The position numbers and the translations under genes were made by a program. DNA of 64,000 nt from Fonsecaea monophora (Eukaryota; Ascomycota; Eurotiomycetes; Chaetothyriales; Herpotrichiellaceae), in contig NW_019173947.1 in NCBI RefSeq assembly GCF_001642475.1, forward strand, positions 310,001 through 374,000, given 5' to 3'. Shown here in pieces: positions 33,006 to 43,619 of the stretch. Each line of letters starts with the position of its first letter. Within the stretch, counting starts at the first letter, position 1. The notes beneath the pieces were generated by a model. That model ran no database searches. It was not told the DNA's origin and worked only from the letters and a program-made list of their open reading frames with translations.

Positions 33006-33469
33006 GCTTCCATACCAGGGCATTGGGCGAGAGAAGACCATTAGATATCCAACCAACCATACCGTACTCCTTCCTTGCCACATAAATAAAGCGGGCCCTC
33101 TAACGTCTACCGTGTACCGTCCCTTTTCCTTTTCATCACATTCAAAGGGAAAATTGCCGATTTGCCGCCAGGGCCTCGCACTTCCTCCGAACTTGCACAT
33201 CAGGTGGCCCGGAGGTTCTGCGAGACCCACGCCACTTTCACCGACAGGCTCGACGGCTCAAACTACTTGTGACCTGACTTTTCCCCGGACAAATTCCCCC
33301 AAAGTCCCCGCAGAATGCAGCCTCGCCGAAAGGGGTAAGAGAAGTGCCCTTCGACCCACCCGACCTTCCCCCAAGGTCGGGCCTATATATCTATCGAGAG
33401 AGAGACGCTCTTCAACTTCCTCTGTTTTGTGTGCTCAACGCTTGTTTATCATTCTGGTCGAACGAAGCC
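33006..33469. promoter_or_regulatory. Promoter region of the Dal5-type MFS gene
   Basis: This is 464 bp between regulator 1 and the carrier. It holds an inverted pair CCTCCG (33184-33189) and CGGAGG (33210-33215). There is a TATATATCTATCGAGAGAGAG stretch about 85 bp upstream of the ATG. No gene is seen. Confidence 0.35.
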
Positions 33470-35878
33470 ATGGATTCAAAGCCGATCCAGCATGTCGAAG
33501 AGCTCGAGAGCTCCCCCTCCCATGACGCTCAAGCACGGGCAGAAGACCTCGTCCCGGAGACGCCCACGGCGAAGAAGAACTGGAGGAGCTACATCTGGGA
33601 CTCGTTGGACAAGTCTCCCGAAGAACGCAAGTTTGTCTTCAAACTCGACTGCGCGCTGTTGACGTTTGGGTGTCTGGGTAAGGGACGTTTCGAGACAGGA
33701 AAAAGCAAACTGTTTTGCTAATGTCGACACGAAGGTTACTTTATCAAGTACCTCGACCAGGCCAACTTGAACAATGCCTTTGTCTCGGGAATGTAAGAGC
33801 GAGGAGAAGAAGAAAGAAGACGCTTCGGCAAAGTTCAAAGCTGACAGCAACGACAGGAAGGAGGATCTCAACCTCTACGGCAACCAGCTGAACTATATGC
33901 AGACGTGCTATTCGGCTGGATATGTCATTGGCGGCTTGCCGACCAATATGATCCTCACGCGTGTGAGACCGTCTATCTTTATCCCGTGCATGGAGGTTCG
34001 TCAATACTCACCACTCTCACCTTCTTGTCGAGTTGGTGGTTGTCTGACAACAGCGTGTGTAGCTTCTATGGACCATCTGCACCATGGCGTCTTCACGAGC
34101 ATCGTCTGCTCATCAATTCTACGCAATCCGCTTCTTTGTCGGCAAGTCTCCCTCGTCGACGTGTCGTATACCCAAAAGTCGAGAACATATTCCTTTCTAG
34201 GTAACTAGCTGACCAACCCCCCCTTTTCTCAGGACTTTTCGAAAGCGCTCTCTATCCCGGCATGATATACATTATTGGATCCTGGTATCGATCAGACGAG
34301 CTGGCCAAGAGATCCTGCATCTTCCAGGCCGCGTATCCCATCGGCACCATGTTCTCTGGATATCTGATGGCGGCGGTCTACCACTTGGAAGGCGTTGGAG
34401 GTCTTCGGGGGTGGCAGTGGTATGTCCACCGACATCATCGCCACAACTTACAGAGCTCTGACTGATATCGACGTGCAGGCTGTATATCATGGACGGCGTC
34501 ATTTCACTCCCCATCGCCCTCGCAGGCTTCTTCATGCTCCCAGACTTTCCTGATATCACTCGTGCGTGGTACTTTACGCCGCAGGTCAGTTGGAACTCCA
34601 CACAGCCAGGCCCAATACCATGGAAATATGTCGGATCTAACATTCTGTTTCATTGTCTGGCGCTATAGGACATCGCCCTCGCTCGAAAGCGCATCCAGCT
34701 CGAAGGTCGCGCGACCCGTCAGCCGTACACGCGCGCCAAGTTCTGGAAGATTTTGACCTCGTGGCACATTTGGTGTCTGATTCCTCTCTACGTGTAAGTC
34801 AAGTCGAGAGTCTTTTTGCTGGTGGTGGTGGTGGTGGTGGTGGTGGTGGTGGTCTTCGTGTCACTCGTGTAGAGGCTGATGCCCCGGCCAGGTGCTGGAA
34901 CAACGGCGGCGCCTCTGGACAGCCCGTCTTTGCCCAGTTTCTCAAGGACTCGACAAGCCCAAAATACACGGTGCCGCAGATCAACAACTACCCCACGTCG
35001 ACGTACGGGGTGCAGATCTTTTGCACCCTCGTCTTTGCGTGGACGTCGGACTCGGTCCTGAAGGGTCGGAGGTGGCCCTCGATCATTATCGGCGGGGTGA
35101 GTTCTTCCCGGACAGAAAAGAGAGAGAGAGAGAGAGAGAGGGAGGGAAAAGACGCTCTCTTCCCTCCTTGACTGTTTACGCGGCTGCTGCTGACTGTGCT
35201 TGTGTGTTGGAAGATATTCAATATCGTCTGCTACACGTCCCTCTGGATCTGGAATATCCCCAATGGCTGGCGCTGGGCGTGCTACATCCTGATGGGCGTC
35301 GGGGCGGCACTGGCGGGAATCATCATGAGGTATGCCCCCTACCCGCTACCCACTACCCACTATCCAAGGAATCCCACCTTCCTCCTCCACGTCGCTGTTC
35401 TTCTGACTCTGTACGTGTATAGCTGGGCCCACGAAATCTGCTCGGCCGACAACGAAGAGCGCGCCATGGTCACGGGCGGCATGAACCAGATGGCCTATGT
35501 CATCCAGATCTGGCTGCCCCTGATCGTGTGGCAGCAGGTCGACGCGCCGCGCTACGCCGCCGGGTTCGCCACCGTGCTGTTCATCGGCGGGCCGGGAATG
35601 GTCGGGTTGGCCCTGTTGACGCTGTGGTTCCACACGAGGGAGAAGAAGAGGTGAGTAAATCGACCCAGTCAGAGGGCACAGAAAAAGACAGACAGGCAGA
35701 GTAATTCGTCTGCTTTGCGCGCCATCTATGCCCCCTTTCTTTTTGCTTCTGAATGGGCGACAGCGATGAGACTGACCGGTGACAAATGTGTGCTGTTGGC
35801 GTGTTGACCAGACTGGCTGCCGAACGAGAATTAATACATCCGCAAGCGTCCTTGGCTGGGAAAGAGGCCGTCGTCTGA
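33470..35878 (+). CDS. MFS transporter, anion:cation symporter (Dal5/pantothenate-type) family
   Basis: There are eleven exons (introns 33678-33734, 33793-33856, 33996-34062, 34142-34232, 34420-34478, 34585-34668, 34794-34891, 35097-35213, 35330-35422, 35651-35811), giving 505 aa with about 12 TM segments. Family marks are FIKYLDQANLNNAFVSGM in TM1, NYMQTCYSAGYVIGGLPTNMIL in TM2, FFVGLFESALYPGMIYIIGSWY and RSCIFQAAYPIGTMFSGYL. The family imports organic anions such as pantothenate, allantoate, nicotinate and small peptides. The fourth intron begins GCAAGT, a GC-AG intron; no GT donor rescues the frame. The seventh intron holds (GGT)11 and the eighth (AG)11. The carrier lies between the two Zn2Cys6 regulators, so it may bring in the pathway substrate or inducer. 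Confidence 0.9.
34821..34853 (+). repeat. (GGT)11 microsatellite in an MFS intron
   Basis: Eleven perfect GGT units lie inside the seventh intron of the Dal5-type carrier. Confidence 0.9.
35119..35140 (+). repeat. (AG)11 microsatellite in an MFS intron
   Basis: Eleven AG units lie just after the donor of the eighth intron. Confidence 0.9.
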
Positions 35879-36314
35879 CTCCTCGACATCACTTCGACAT
35901 CTTCAGGGGGGGTATCATGGCCAGTCTACAGTCAAGGCTATATCCCTTCTGACTGAGTGCAACAGGTTTGTTAGTCTGGCATTGACATGACATGAGATGA
36001 GATGACATGATATGATATGCTTTATGAGTAGGGGGTTGGTGGAGGGATTGCATGCGTGTGTGCGGGTGGACAAAGCAAAGAAAAGCAAAGGATGGAACGA
36101 GACATGATCCATGATACATGATATCATATAGTTATGCTTTGAAAAGGATAATAACAGATCCGGCTTTTGATTGTGCACCCTTCACTCCCGAGTCGAAAAT
36201 ATTACCTCTTCGCCTGGTTCTGTTGCTAAGAATCCTCTTTCGTTCTTGCTAGTTTTATTTCTGCGTAACGCTGTCCACAGCCGCGGGCATTGAGATAAAA
36301 GACACGTGAAACCA
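35879..36314. other. Convergent intergenic region with pentamer tandem repeat
   Basis: This is non-coding sequence between the carrier and regulator 2. Seven TGANA pentamers (TGACA, TGAGA, TGATA variants) run from 35983 to 36017. More ATGAT units lie at about 36103-36127. Confidence 0.6.
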
Positions 36315-38033
36315 TCACCCCAACATGGTCGTCGAAGTCGGCGTCTCGAACAAAAACCCATCGAGGTCCAACAACTCTGGGAAAAACAGCGCCTCGGCCT
36401 GCGTGGTCAGGTTTGCGTACGCGTGGGCCGAGTCGAACGTCAAGGCGGCGCCCATTTTCCAGCGGTGCGAGGCGGTCTTGTCGCGGCGGGCGATGAACTC
36501 GGCCCGGTTCTCGGGCGAGGTCAGCGTCTGGAGGAAGCGGGCGAGGTCGGGCCCCGTGCGCGACTGCAGGGCCTGCTGGGCGCGGGCGATGTGGTCGTCG
36601 AGGAGGGCGTCGCTGAGGACGCCGTACGGGCTGAGCTTGATGTGGTACAGCAGCAGGGCGGCGAAGCAGACGGAGCGGTGCGTGTAAAAGGGCACGAGGC
36701 CCAGGTTCTTCTCGCACGCCACCTGGATCAGGCGGATGGCGTCGTGGCGCGCGCGCTGCACGATCGAAAACGTCTCGGCAGAGATGGGCACGTCGTTGTG
36801 CAGCGCGAACGACCACAGTTGCAGCGTCGAGCTGAGGAAGAAGATCTCCTCGATCTCGCTCGGCGAAGGGAACCGCGTGCGCCGCAGTTCGTCGAACTGT
36901 TGCGCGAAGATGGTGATCAGGCTGATCCGTGGGATCGGGTCAGCGAGGCCGGAGACGTTCACAGCCCGCGCACCGATCGCGTGCGCCGATTCCACGGTCA
37001 GGTGGGAGATGGCGCAGAGGTGGGACAGCTGCGGCGACACCAGAGGGTCGTCGAGGGACGACAGGAGCGCGTAGTCGGCGAAGATGGTGGCGGGAACTCC
37101 CAGTCGGCTGGCGAGGATCTGGTTGACCACGAAGCACGCGATCCACGTTGTGGTCCGCACGCCGTGGTCGTCGTTGTTCACGGTGTCAGACTTTGCGCAG
37201 CCGGGATATGTCACCGCCGGTCGAGGCAAGCCAATCTGCAACGCCAGTTGACATGCTAGTGCGCCGTACATGAACGACGGGTCAAATCGCTGCGATTTGA
37301 AAGGAAAGGGCCACATCGCCAGGATCAACAGGGCCTGGACCACCTCCACGGAGCCGGTGCTGGGATCCAACACGCTGCCGACGTGACTGCGGACAATCTC
37401 TGCAAGTTGGGGTCGTGCTTTGTCCGTGGATGCCACGGCGCAGACAACCCAGAAGAGGAGCGGACAGCGATCGTAGACGATCTGGACCGACCGGCACATC
37501 TCAAAGGGAAGATACGGGTGACATCTCGTGAAGTAGATGCGGAACAGCTCGTTGGCCTGTGTGACCGTGAGCTGGACGTGGCTGCTGCCTTTATAGTACA
37601 GATTTGGAACCGGTATTGGGGGAGGAGGAGATTCTGTTGCTGGTGGCGGTGGTGGTTGCTGGACTGCGGTCGGTATAGACTCGACAACAATAGCTGATGA
37701 GGAAGAAGAAGTATTTTCCACCCCCCACGACGAAACGTTTGTTTCCAACGACGTCGTAGGACTCTCGCCGACGGGGACCTGTGCTTGTCCTTGTCCTTGC
37801 CCTTGTGCCCGTTCTCGTTCTCCAACAGTCAACACCGACGTCAAGGCCCTCAGCCGAGTCACCTCATCCTGCAAATCCGCCAACATGCGCCTCTTGGGCG
37901 TCCGGCGAAAGTTGGGCCCAAAGACGCACTTGGCATTGACGCTGCGGCAGCGCGTACAGCCCTCAGGCCCGGCGACGTCGGCATCGCAGCCCACCTTCCA
38001 CTGACGGCAGCGGGTGCAGGCTTTGGCTTTCAT
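36315..38033 (-). CDS. Zn2Cys6 transcription factor 2 of the catabolic block
   Basis: This is a single exon of 572 aa. The N-terminal binuclear zinc cluster is Cys6-X2-Cys9-X6-Cys16-X9-Cys26-X2-Cys29-X6-Cys36 with RQWKVGCD between. A short basic linker (RRTPKRR) and a heptad-like dimerisation stretch (LADLQDEVTRLRALTSVL, about residues 51-68) follow. A disordered Gln/Pro/Ser-rich stretch covers about 75-145. The rest is the fungal middle homology region, with ARP-like GLPRPAVTYPG and TTWIACFVVNQILASRLGVPATI. The gene is a nuclear regulator. Its upstream region carries a perfect 19-bp palindrome whose close copy lies upstream of the AtuA-like gene. This suggests autoregulation and control of that gene, by inference. 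Confidence 0.92.
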   Translation of the reverse strand: MKAKACTRCRQWKVGCDADVAGPEGCTRCRSVNAKCVFGPNFRRTPKRRMLADLQDEVTRLRALTSVLTVGERERAQGQGQGQAQVPVGESPTTSLETNVSSWGVENTSSSSSAIVVESIPTAVQQPPPPPATESPPPPIPVPNLYYKGSSHVQLTVTQANELFRIYFTRCHPYLPFEMCRSVQIVYDRCPLLFWVVCAVASTDKARPQLAEIVRSHVGSVLDPSTGSVEVVQALLILAMWPFPFKSQRFDPSFMYGALACQLALQIGLPRPAVTYPGCAKSDTVNNDDHGVRTTTWIACFVVNQILASRLGVPATIFADYALLSSLDDPLVSPQLSHLCAISHLTVESAHAIGARAVNVSGLADPIPRISLITIFAQQFDELRRTRFPSPSEIEEIFFLSSTLQLWSFALHNDVPISAETFSIVQRARHDAIRLIQVACEKNLGLVPFYTHRSVCFAALLLYHIKLSPYGVLSDALLDDHIARAQQALQSRTGPDLARFLQTLTSPENRAEFIARRDKTASHRWKMGAALTFDSAHAYANLTTQAEALFFPELLDLDGFLFETPTSTTMLG

Positions 38034-38222
38034 TGTTGGGGCATATGCAGGGATGCCGAGGGGAGGGAAGGGGGATTCCGATTCAAGCAGAGTGAAATCG
38101 CAATGCTTTGGCGATGTTGGTCATGCATGTCGAGGTCTTATATCCCCCATGATTCTCTGCTGGACGGCCAACCCCGCTCTATTCTCTGAGATGGCCAATT
38201 GCCGCCCGGGAGTTGGGGTGAG

Positions 38223-38241
38223 CATTGCGAAAGTCGCAATG
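38223..38241. promoter_or_regulatory. 19-bp palindrome CATTGCGA-AAG-TCGCAATG
   Basis: Two perfect 8-bp inverted arms with a 3-bp spacer lie 190 bp upstream of the regulator 2 ATG. Half sites of the same octamer occur at 38098-38105 and 38326-38333. A near copy (one arm mismatch, 2-bp spacer) lies at 41301-41318 upstream of the AtuA-like gene. It is a likely dimer-binding operator. Confidence 0.6.
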
Positions 38242-38245
38242 GTGG

Positions 38246-38270
38246 AATGGGGAGCCCTAATGGGGAGCCC
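38246..38270. repeat. Tandem AATGGGGAGCCC repeat
   Basis: Two identical 12-mers (38246-38257 and 38259-38270) are separated by one T, five bp from the palindrome. Confidence 0.6.
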
Positions 38271-38833
38271 ACAAAAGACACGGCATTGACTGCCACTTTG
38301 GGAAATGCCCCCCCAGATTTGCAAACATTGCGATATGCGGAGGTGAGGGAGATCTACCACAAACTACGGAGATATCTTCGAGGCATTTGATACTCCCTCC
38401 CGTCGGCTGTGTCTGCCAACGTAGGAACGTACGGGCAAATCATTCCTCGGACAATCTTTTGCACGATATGAGTTTGGAACGGCCTCTCTAACATTGAGAG
38501 TTCAACTTGTGGGGATGCTGACTCATATGGGATCTTCTTGCCACATAGTCTTGGAATACTCTTCATAGAGTGCCATGGGTTGTCAAGCTATATGGTCTGT
38601 ACAGATCTTACTATCTCTACCACTCCAAACATCGTGTACGTAGCGTATTATTACGCAAATAACTTGGATTTGTGTCGTCGTCAGAAGACTTAAAGACTTA
38701 AAGGCTTGAATGAATATGGTGGATCTTAAGGTTGGGCAAATACATCGATTGAATTAAGATATTCTCTCAAGCTCATCACTATCATCATCGCTATCAAGCC
38801 CCCTTGGTCCCCTTTCACCCGCCCAGTTAAGCC

Positions 38834-40861
38834 CTACTCTCTCCCCCAAGGCAGCGTCAAGAAGAGAAGAGGCGCATGCTGCTGCGACCCGTGCGTGTCC
38901 GTCTCCTCAAACCCGGCCGAGGCGCGGTACCGTGGAATGGTCGCCTTGAACGCCCTGGCTGGATCCCACCAGAGCGCGGCAACGACGTCGCTTTCGGGGA
39001 TATTGTACAGCTTGGCCACCGCGGCGCCAGAGAGCACGTTCGCGTTCTTGACGCGCTGGTACACCTCTTCGTCACGGAACATGATGTCAAAGGTCACTTC
39101 GTAGGGGCCGGCAATCTTGCTCCGTACCACCGAGGCGATGTCGCCCAGGTAGCAGGTCCCCGTGGGAGGGGCGGGCTGGAGGTAGTATTTCCTCGGTTGG
39201 CCTGGGGCGCTGGGCCCGGAAGGCTTAATGAGGGAGATGGCGGCGTCGGCTTTGACGGGGAGTTTTTCACCTGAGGATCGGAGGGGTCAGTTGACTTCGC
39301 ATGCATATAGACAGGCAAAAGGGGGGTAACATACGAGTATCGACAAACGTGTTGGATCCTTCAAACACATCCACACGGAAGGGAAACAGACCGACCGGAT
39401 CCGCCTTGTGGATGAGATGGTACATGCAGAACTCCGGGATCGGGCCAATGGGCGTCTCGCACGGCGTGATGGGCCACGCAAAGTTCCCTGCCGTGGCGAG
39501 CTGTCCGGGATACGGCGCATGGGTCAAGCCCATCTTGGTCCTGTTGGCTACCTCGTTCGCCTGTTCCTGCGTGGGAGCCCGGCACTGGACGACCACGCAC
39601 ACCTCCTTGGGGAGACTCTTGTCCGGCTCGAGCGCGCCCATGACGCCGTTGATCCCGTACGTGATGATTTTGGTTTCGTACTCGTAACCGCCCGACATCC
39701 TGGCCCTGACCGTCTCCTTGACGGCCGGGATCCACGTGTCGAGCTGAGAAATCAGGATCGGGTCCCGGAACGCACCTACGAAACTGTTTTGATAGCCGTT
39801 GATCCGAGCCGCCTCGGTCTTGACCGTATACTCCCCGTCGGGCTGGGGGACGAATTTGGGCCCGCGCACCCTCACGGTACGCTCGTCGACTTGCTCGTAC
39901 GTCATGTCCTTGGTGTGCAGCTCGCCGCCTGGCCCTTGGAGGATGTCTGGTCTGCTCTTCTCGTACAAGAGATGGGCAGCCACGGACAGGGGAGTGCATC
40001 GAGCCCCTGGCTGGAGCGGGATCAAGTCGAAGTTGTCACGGCGCACGATCGCGAGGGATTCTCTAGATTTGGGAATAGCACATTGTGCGCCGCATTCCAT
40101 GATCTTGCCCATGGCATAGTTGATCCCTGTCGTTGGATGTTGGATCAGCTATCACTTTTTTATATGTGTGAAGAAGGATGAGATGGGCTTCACAAAGAAG
40201 TTTGTGGGACAGTGCCTGGCAAAAGGACAAGATGGGGACACTCACCTAGATCTTCAAATCCATGGTGGAGACAGAACGCCGCGTACGGGGCCGGATCATA
40301 AGAGCGGCCACCAATGATGATATCAAAGTCCGGGTTCCCGTTCATCGCCTTGACATAGGGCTCCAAGCCCATCTGCGCGACGATCCTCACCGCAGAGTCG
40401 ATGTCTTCCTCCTTGAGCTGGGGCACAGCCTGGCCACACGGACTCATGAGATTGTCCTTGAACTTTTGGCGCACGGTCTCCTTGGGGATCTCGGCGTAGA
40501 TGCTGATGACCTTCATCGGACGGTAGCCGTTCTCCTCGACGATCTCCTTGATGAGCCGAGCGCTCATGTCGACGAGCTCGTTCGAGCCAGAACCGCCGGC
40601 AGAGCCGATGAGGCAGCGGACGCCGTGGGTGTGGCACGCTTTGACCAGCTCGCCAAAGTCCCTCTTGTATCCTGCCGGGGAGGCTGCCGTCTTGCCGAGC
40701 GCGAGACGTCCAGGGCCACTGTCGGTCGAGCCGGCGTCGGCGATGATGGCGTCCACACCAGAGTCCACTACATCCCAGAAGACGCTCGAGTTCCACCCTT
40801 GGCCGAACTGGCCGACGGGGGTGAAGATGCGGAGCTCGTCCTTTGTTCTTCCTGGAGACAT
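38834..40861 (-). CDS. AtuA-like (DUF1446) protein fused to a DUF4387-like domain
   Basis: There are three exons (introns 40127-40245 and 39271-39334), giving 614 aa from the first ATG (MSPGRTKDEL). The N-terminal ~470 residues match the AtuA/DUF1446 family of acyclic-terpene utilisation. Visible features are GQFGQGWN, AIIADAGSTDSGPGRL, CLIGSAGGSGSN, FDIIIGGRSYDPAPYAAF, INYAMGKIMECGAQCA and the GINGVMGALEP segment. Exon 3 (about residues 470-614) encodes a separate domain with LGDIASVVRSKIAGPYEVTFDIMF and EEVYQRVKNANVLS, which I recognise as DUF4387-like. In bacteria the two domains are, as I recall, often adjacent separate genes. The biochemical reaction is unsettled; a role on CoA or carboxylic acid intermediates is inferred. 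The protein has no targeting signal. Its upstream region carries a near copy of the regulator 2 palindrome. Confidence 0.85.
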
Positions 40862-41817
40862 ATTGACAGTAGATGATTCGATACTGATCTTGATGGTTCT
40901 TGGCTGACGGTGGTGTTTGTCTATGTACTCGACTTGACTTATTCCCCAAATAGTTTCCAATGGACTTGTGCTGCTCGACGTGAGTGACCAGCGAGCGCTC
41001 TTTATGTCTTAGTCTTGTCACTGTACATCCTTGCAAATCCCTCATCGGACCTCTCTTCGGGCCCGAACTGGTTGTGCGCCATCGCAAAGATCCCTCCACC
41101 ACTCCTCATCGGGGAATATTCAAAGCGATCGTGGCAGCTCAATGAGCCACAGGGGAGAGGGAAGCGGTGGGCGAGGAGCTTTCGGGGTGTCTCATTTCGA
41201 ATTCCGGAGAGACGCAAAGCAGTCAAGCGATGATTGTGGAGGAACAGAGGAACTAGTTGGCGGGGAAACCTGGGGATGATCATCGGATCATGTGTGGCGA
41301 CACTGCGAAGTCGCAATGTTTCGGCATCAGAACCTGGCGTCAGCGTTAGTCGGAATGGAAAGATGGTCAAGTGAGAAACCACGCCACCAGACGCCAGAAA
41401 TAGTGTGACGGCTGATCCATGACCCCAAATCGTCCTCTGGTTGCGAACTTGCGGGTGAATATCTTGCCGCAGGAGAATGCAACAGTCTGGTGTCTCAGCA
41501 GGGTAGGGAAGACTCGCAGCTTAACGCATATGACTTGAGGTCCACAGGCGAGAGGATATGGGCTAATTGCTCTGCTATGCTCGAGGGATTACATGTGAAG
41601 GAGGACGAAGAAGAAGAATTGGTTGATGATGGGGAAGGTGGACTGGGCATGATCCAGGCTATGCTTTAGGGTAAACATCATGACTGATATCCTCATTGCG
41701 ATCCCTATACCGTAGATGACTATCACTATCACGTATACTGGTACGATTCACCTTTCCAAAGCAGGCGTTGCTCCTCGCGATACTCTCCCAGGACATCCGT
41801 CCCATCCAGCCTAGAGT
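40862..41817. promoter_or_regulatory. Promoter region of the AtuA-like gene
   Basis: This is 956 bp between the AtuA-like start and the sugar carrier stop. It holds the near palindrome CACTGCGA-AG-TCGCAATG (41301-41318), 440 bp upstream of the ATG, and an adjacent inverted repeat ATGATC-ATCG-GATCAT (41276-41291). No gene is seen. Confidence 0.5.
41276..41318. promoter_or_regulatory. Paired inverted repeats upstream of the AtuA-like gene
   Basis: ATGATC-ATCG-GATCAT (41276-41291) is followed 9 bp later by CACTGCGA-AG-TCGCAATG (41301-41318). The second differs from the regulator 2 palindrome by one arm base and one spacer base. Confidence 0.5.
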
Positions 41818-43619
41818 CTACATCTCAGCGACCTCTTTAAGCTCCACAGAAGGCCCTTCTCCCGCCTTCTCCGTCTCTTTCTCGGCACCTCCTTCCGGCA
41901 GAATCTGGCCGTGCTTGTATCTGCGGAACTGACGGATAGGCACCCTCGCCCTGAACAGGTGGTCGATCTCTTCGAGCGAAAAGCCGCGGCACTCGGGCAC
42001 GCAGAAGATGGCAAAGAGGAGCGTGACGAAGGCGATGGGCCCGAAGATGAAGCCGATCTTGGATCCGAGATCTGCGTACGGCGCATAGAGCAGGTACGGG
42101 ATCGTAAAGGAAACGACGAACTGCGTGACGACGGTGAAGATGCTGGATACCGTGTATGTGATGTCTCGCATGCCTGTGTCCCGATGTGGGGTATTAGCCT
42201 TTTCGTTTCACAGAATGGACAGACTGAGATAGATGAATCGAGCAAACATACGTGAGGTGGGTATCTCAGACGAAAGAATGTGGTAGATGGGACCCCAGCC
42301 AAAGACGAAGCCCAGGTAGTAGACGGTAAACAGGGCTGTGAGTGCGACTTTGACATTTTTGCTGGGATCCGATATAGTCCCGAGTCCACCGATGGCGAGG
42401 AATGTAGTGGTCTGAATGATGGACCCGATAATCAACGGAGGTCTGCCCATATACCATTAGTCTGGGGAAATCTCTCTTGTAGAGTGAAACTTACTTGCGA
42501 CCGATTCTATCAAAGAGATACATAGCAGCCAGGATGACCACAATCTGCAAGGACGTGTTGATGAGGAACATCTGGAAAGGATTCGGTCCATGAAGGTCGG
42601 TCAAGAAGATGGTGCCGTATTTGCTGAATAGTCCTTGTCCGCTGATTTGGATGCTGATGTTGGAGCCGATCACGATGAGGGATCGCTTGCAGTTGATCCC
42701 CTGCCACATCTCCTTGAATGTGCCTTTGTCGTTCGTGACGGCGACAATCATAGCCACCTGGTCACGGTATTCTTCCATAATCTCCTCTTCGGTGAATTTG
42801 CCCCGTCGATATAGCCGGAGAGACTCCAAGGCTTCCTCTGATCGTTCTCGGACAAGAAGCCAACGTGGGGACTGACAACAAGAAGTAAGCAAGAAGAGTG
42901 GATTAAGATTATAAAGTGACTCGAAGGACACACTTACCTCGCGCATGAACAGAGATCCGACAAAGACAACCACCGGAATAACGAAGAAAATGCCAAAGGG
43001 AATGCGGAATGCGGCTTCAGTGTCCAGCTTGCTTGTCCCATAGGTAATACATGCCATGATGAAAGCACCGACCTAGACGCAAGGTTAGCAATTCACTTCC
43101 ACGCCTGTAGAAGGCACCTATACTTACCATTGTACCGAGCTGGAACGTGCCGATGATCATCCCTCGGATCTTTGGGGGAGCAATTTCTGCCTGGTATACC
43201 GGAACCGTGACAAGTTCCTGGCCAAGGTACACGTAATTGAAAATGCGACCGACGAGGACCTGTTCCTTCTTCTGTGCCGTGACGAGGAGCAGAGCAGACA
43301 ACACTGCCCACACAGACATGACCCAGAACGAAGCCCTTCGTCCCCAACGTCGAGCAATCCAACCACCTGTAATGACGCCAAAGGCTTGACCGACGTAGGT
43401 AAGGCTGTTCAGGAGCGAGAGGAAGTACGGGTCCAACGCATATCGTTCAAGTTTAGCATTGTAGTGACCGAACTTCCTGTTAAATGTAGACATGGCTTGG
43501 GTGTTGGAGAAGGCGACGAGGTCCATTCCGAAATTGATTTGAGACAACATCATGACCGTGGAAGCAAACGCCAGTTTCCCATTGACATTCTCCGTGATCC
43601 TATTGTTGAAGGACACCAT
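41818..43619 (-). CDS. MFS sugar transporter (alpha-glucoside/lactose permease-like)
   Basis: There are five exons (introns 43073-43127, 42872-42937, 42443-42494, 42174-42251), giving 516 aa and 12 TM segments. Sugar-porter features are GMDLVAFSNTQAM in TM1, GGWIARRWGRRASFW (the R-x-GRR loop 2 motif), SPRWLLVRER before the central loop, DRIGRKPPL (loop 8) and PECRGFSLEEID at the end. The disaccharide-type TM1 resembles fungal maltose/lactose or hexose H+ symporters rather than high-affinity glucose carriers. The C-terminal tail is Glu/Lys-rich. The plasma membrane location is standard for the family. Two CreA-type GTGGGG sites in opposite orientation lie about 200-236 bp upstream. It may import the glycoside cleaved by the intracellular GH39 enzyme. 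Confidence 0.92.

Larger units (their letters stand above)
38034..38833. promoter_or_regulatory. Promoter region of regulator 2
   Basis: This is 800 bp between the 5' end of regulator 2 and the 3' end of the AtuA-like gene. It holds the TCGCAATG half site (38098-38105), the full palindrome (38223-38241), a tandem 13-bp repeat (38246-38270) and a CATTGCGA half site (38326-38333). No gene is seen. Confidence 0.5.

Noticed and set aside
34821..34853. Regular repeat considered as CRISPR-like
   Set aside because: It is a simple (GGT)11 microsatellite without spacers, inside an intron of a eukaryotic gene.
36306..37259. 317-codon plus-strand open frame
   Set aside because: It is antisense to the Zn2Cys6 regulator 2 coding sequence and has low-complexity Arg/Gly/Val composition.
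39408..40181. 257-codon plus-strand open frame
   Set aside because: It is antisense to the AtuA-like gene and crosses one of its introns. No domain.
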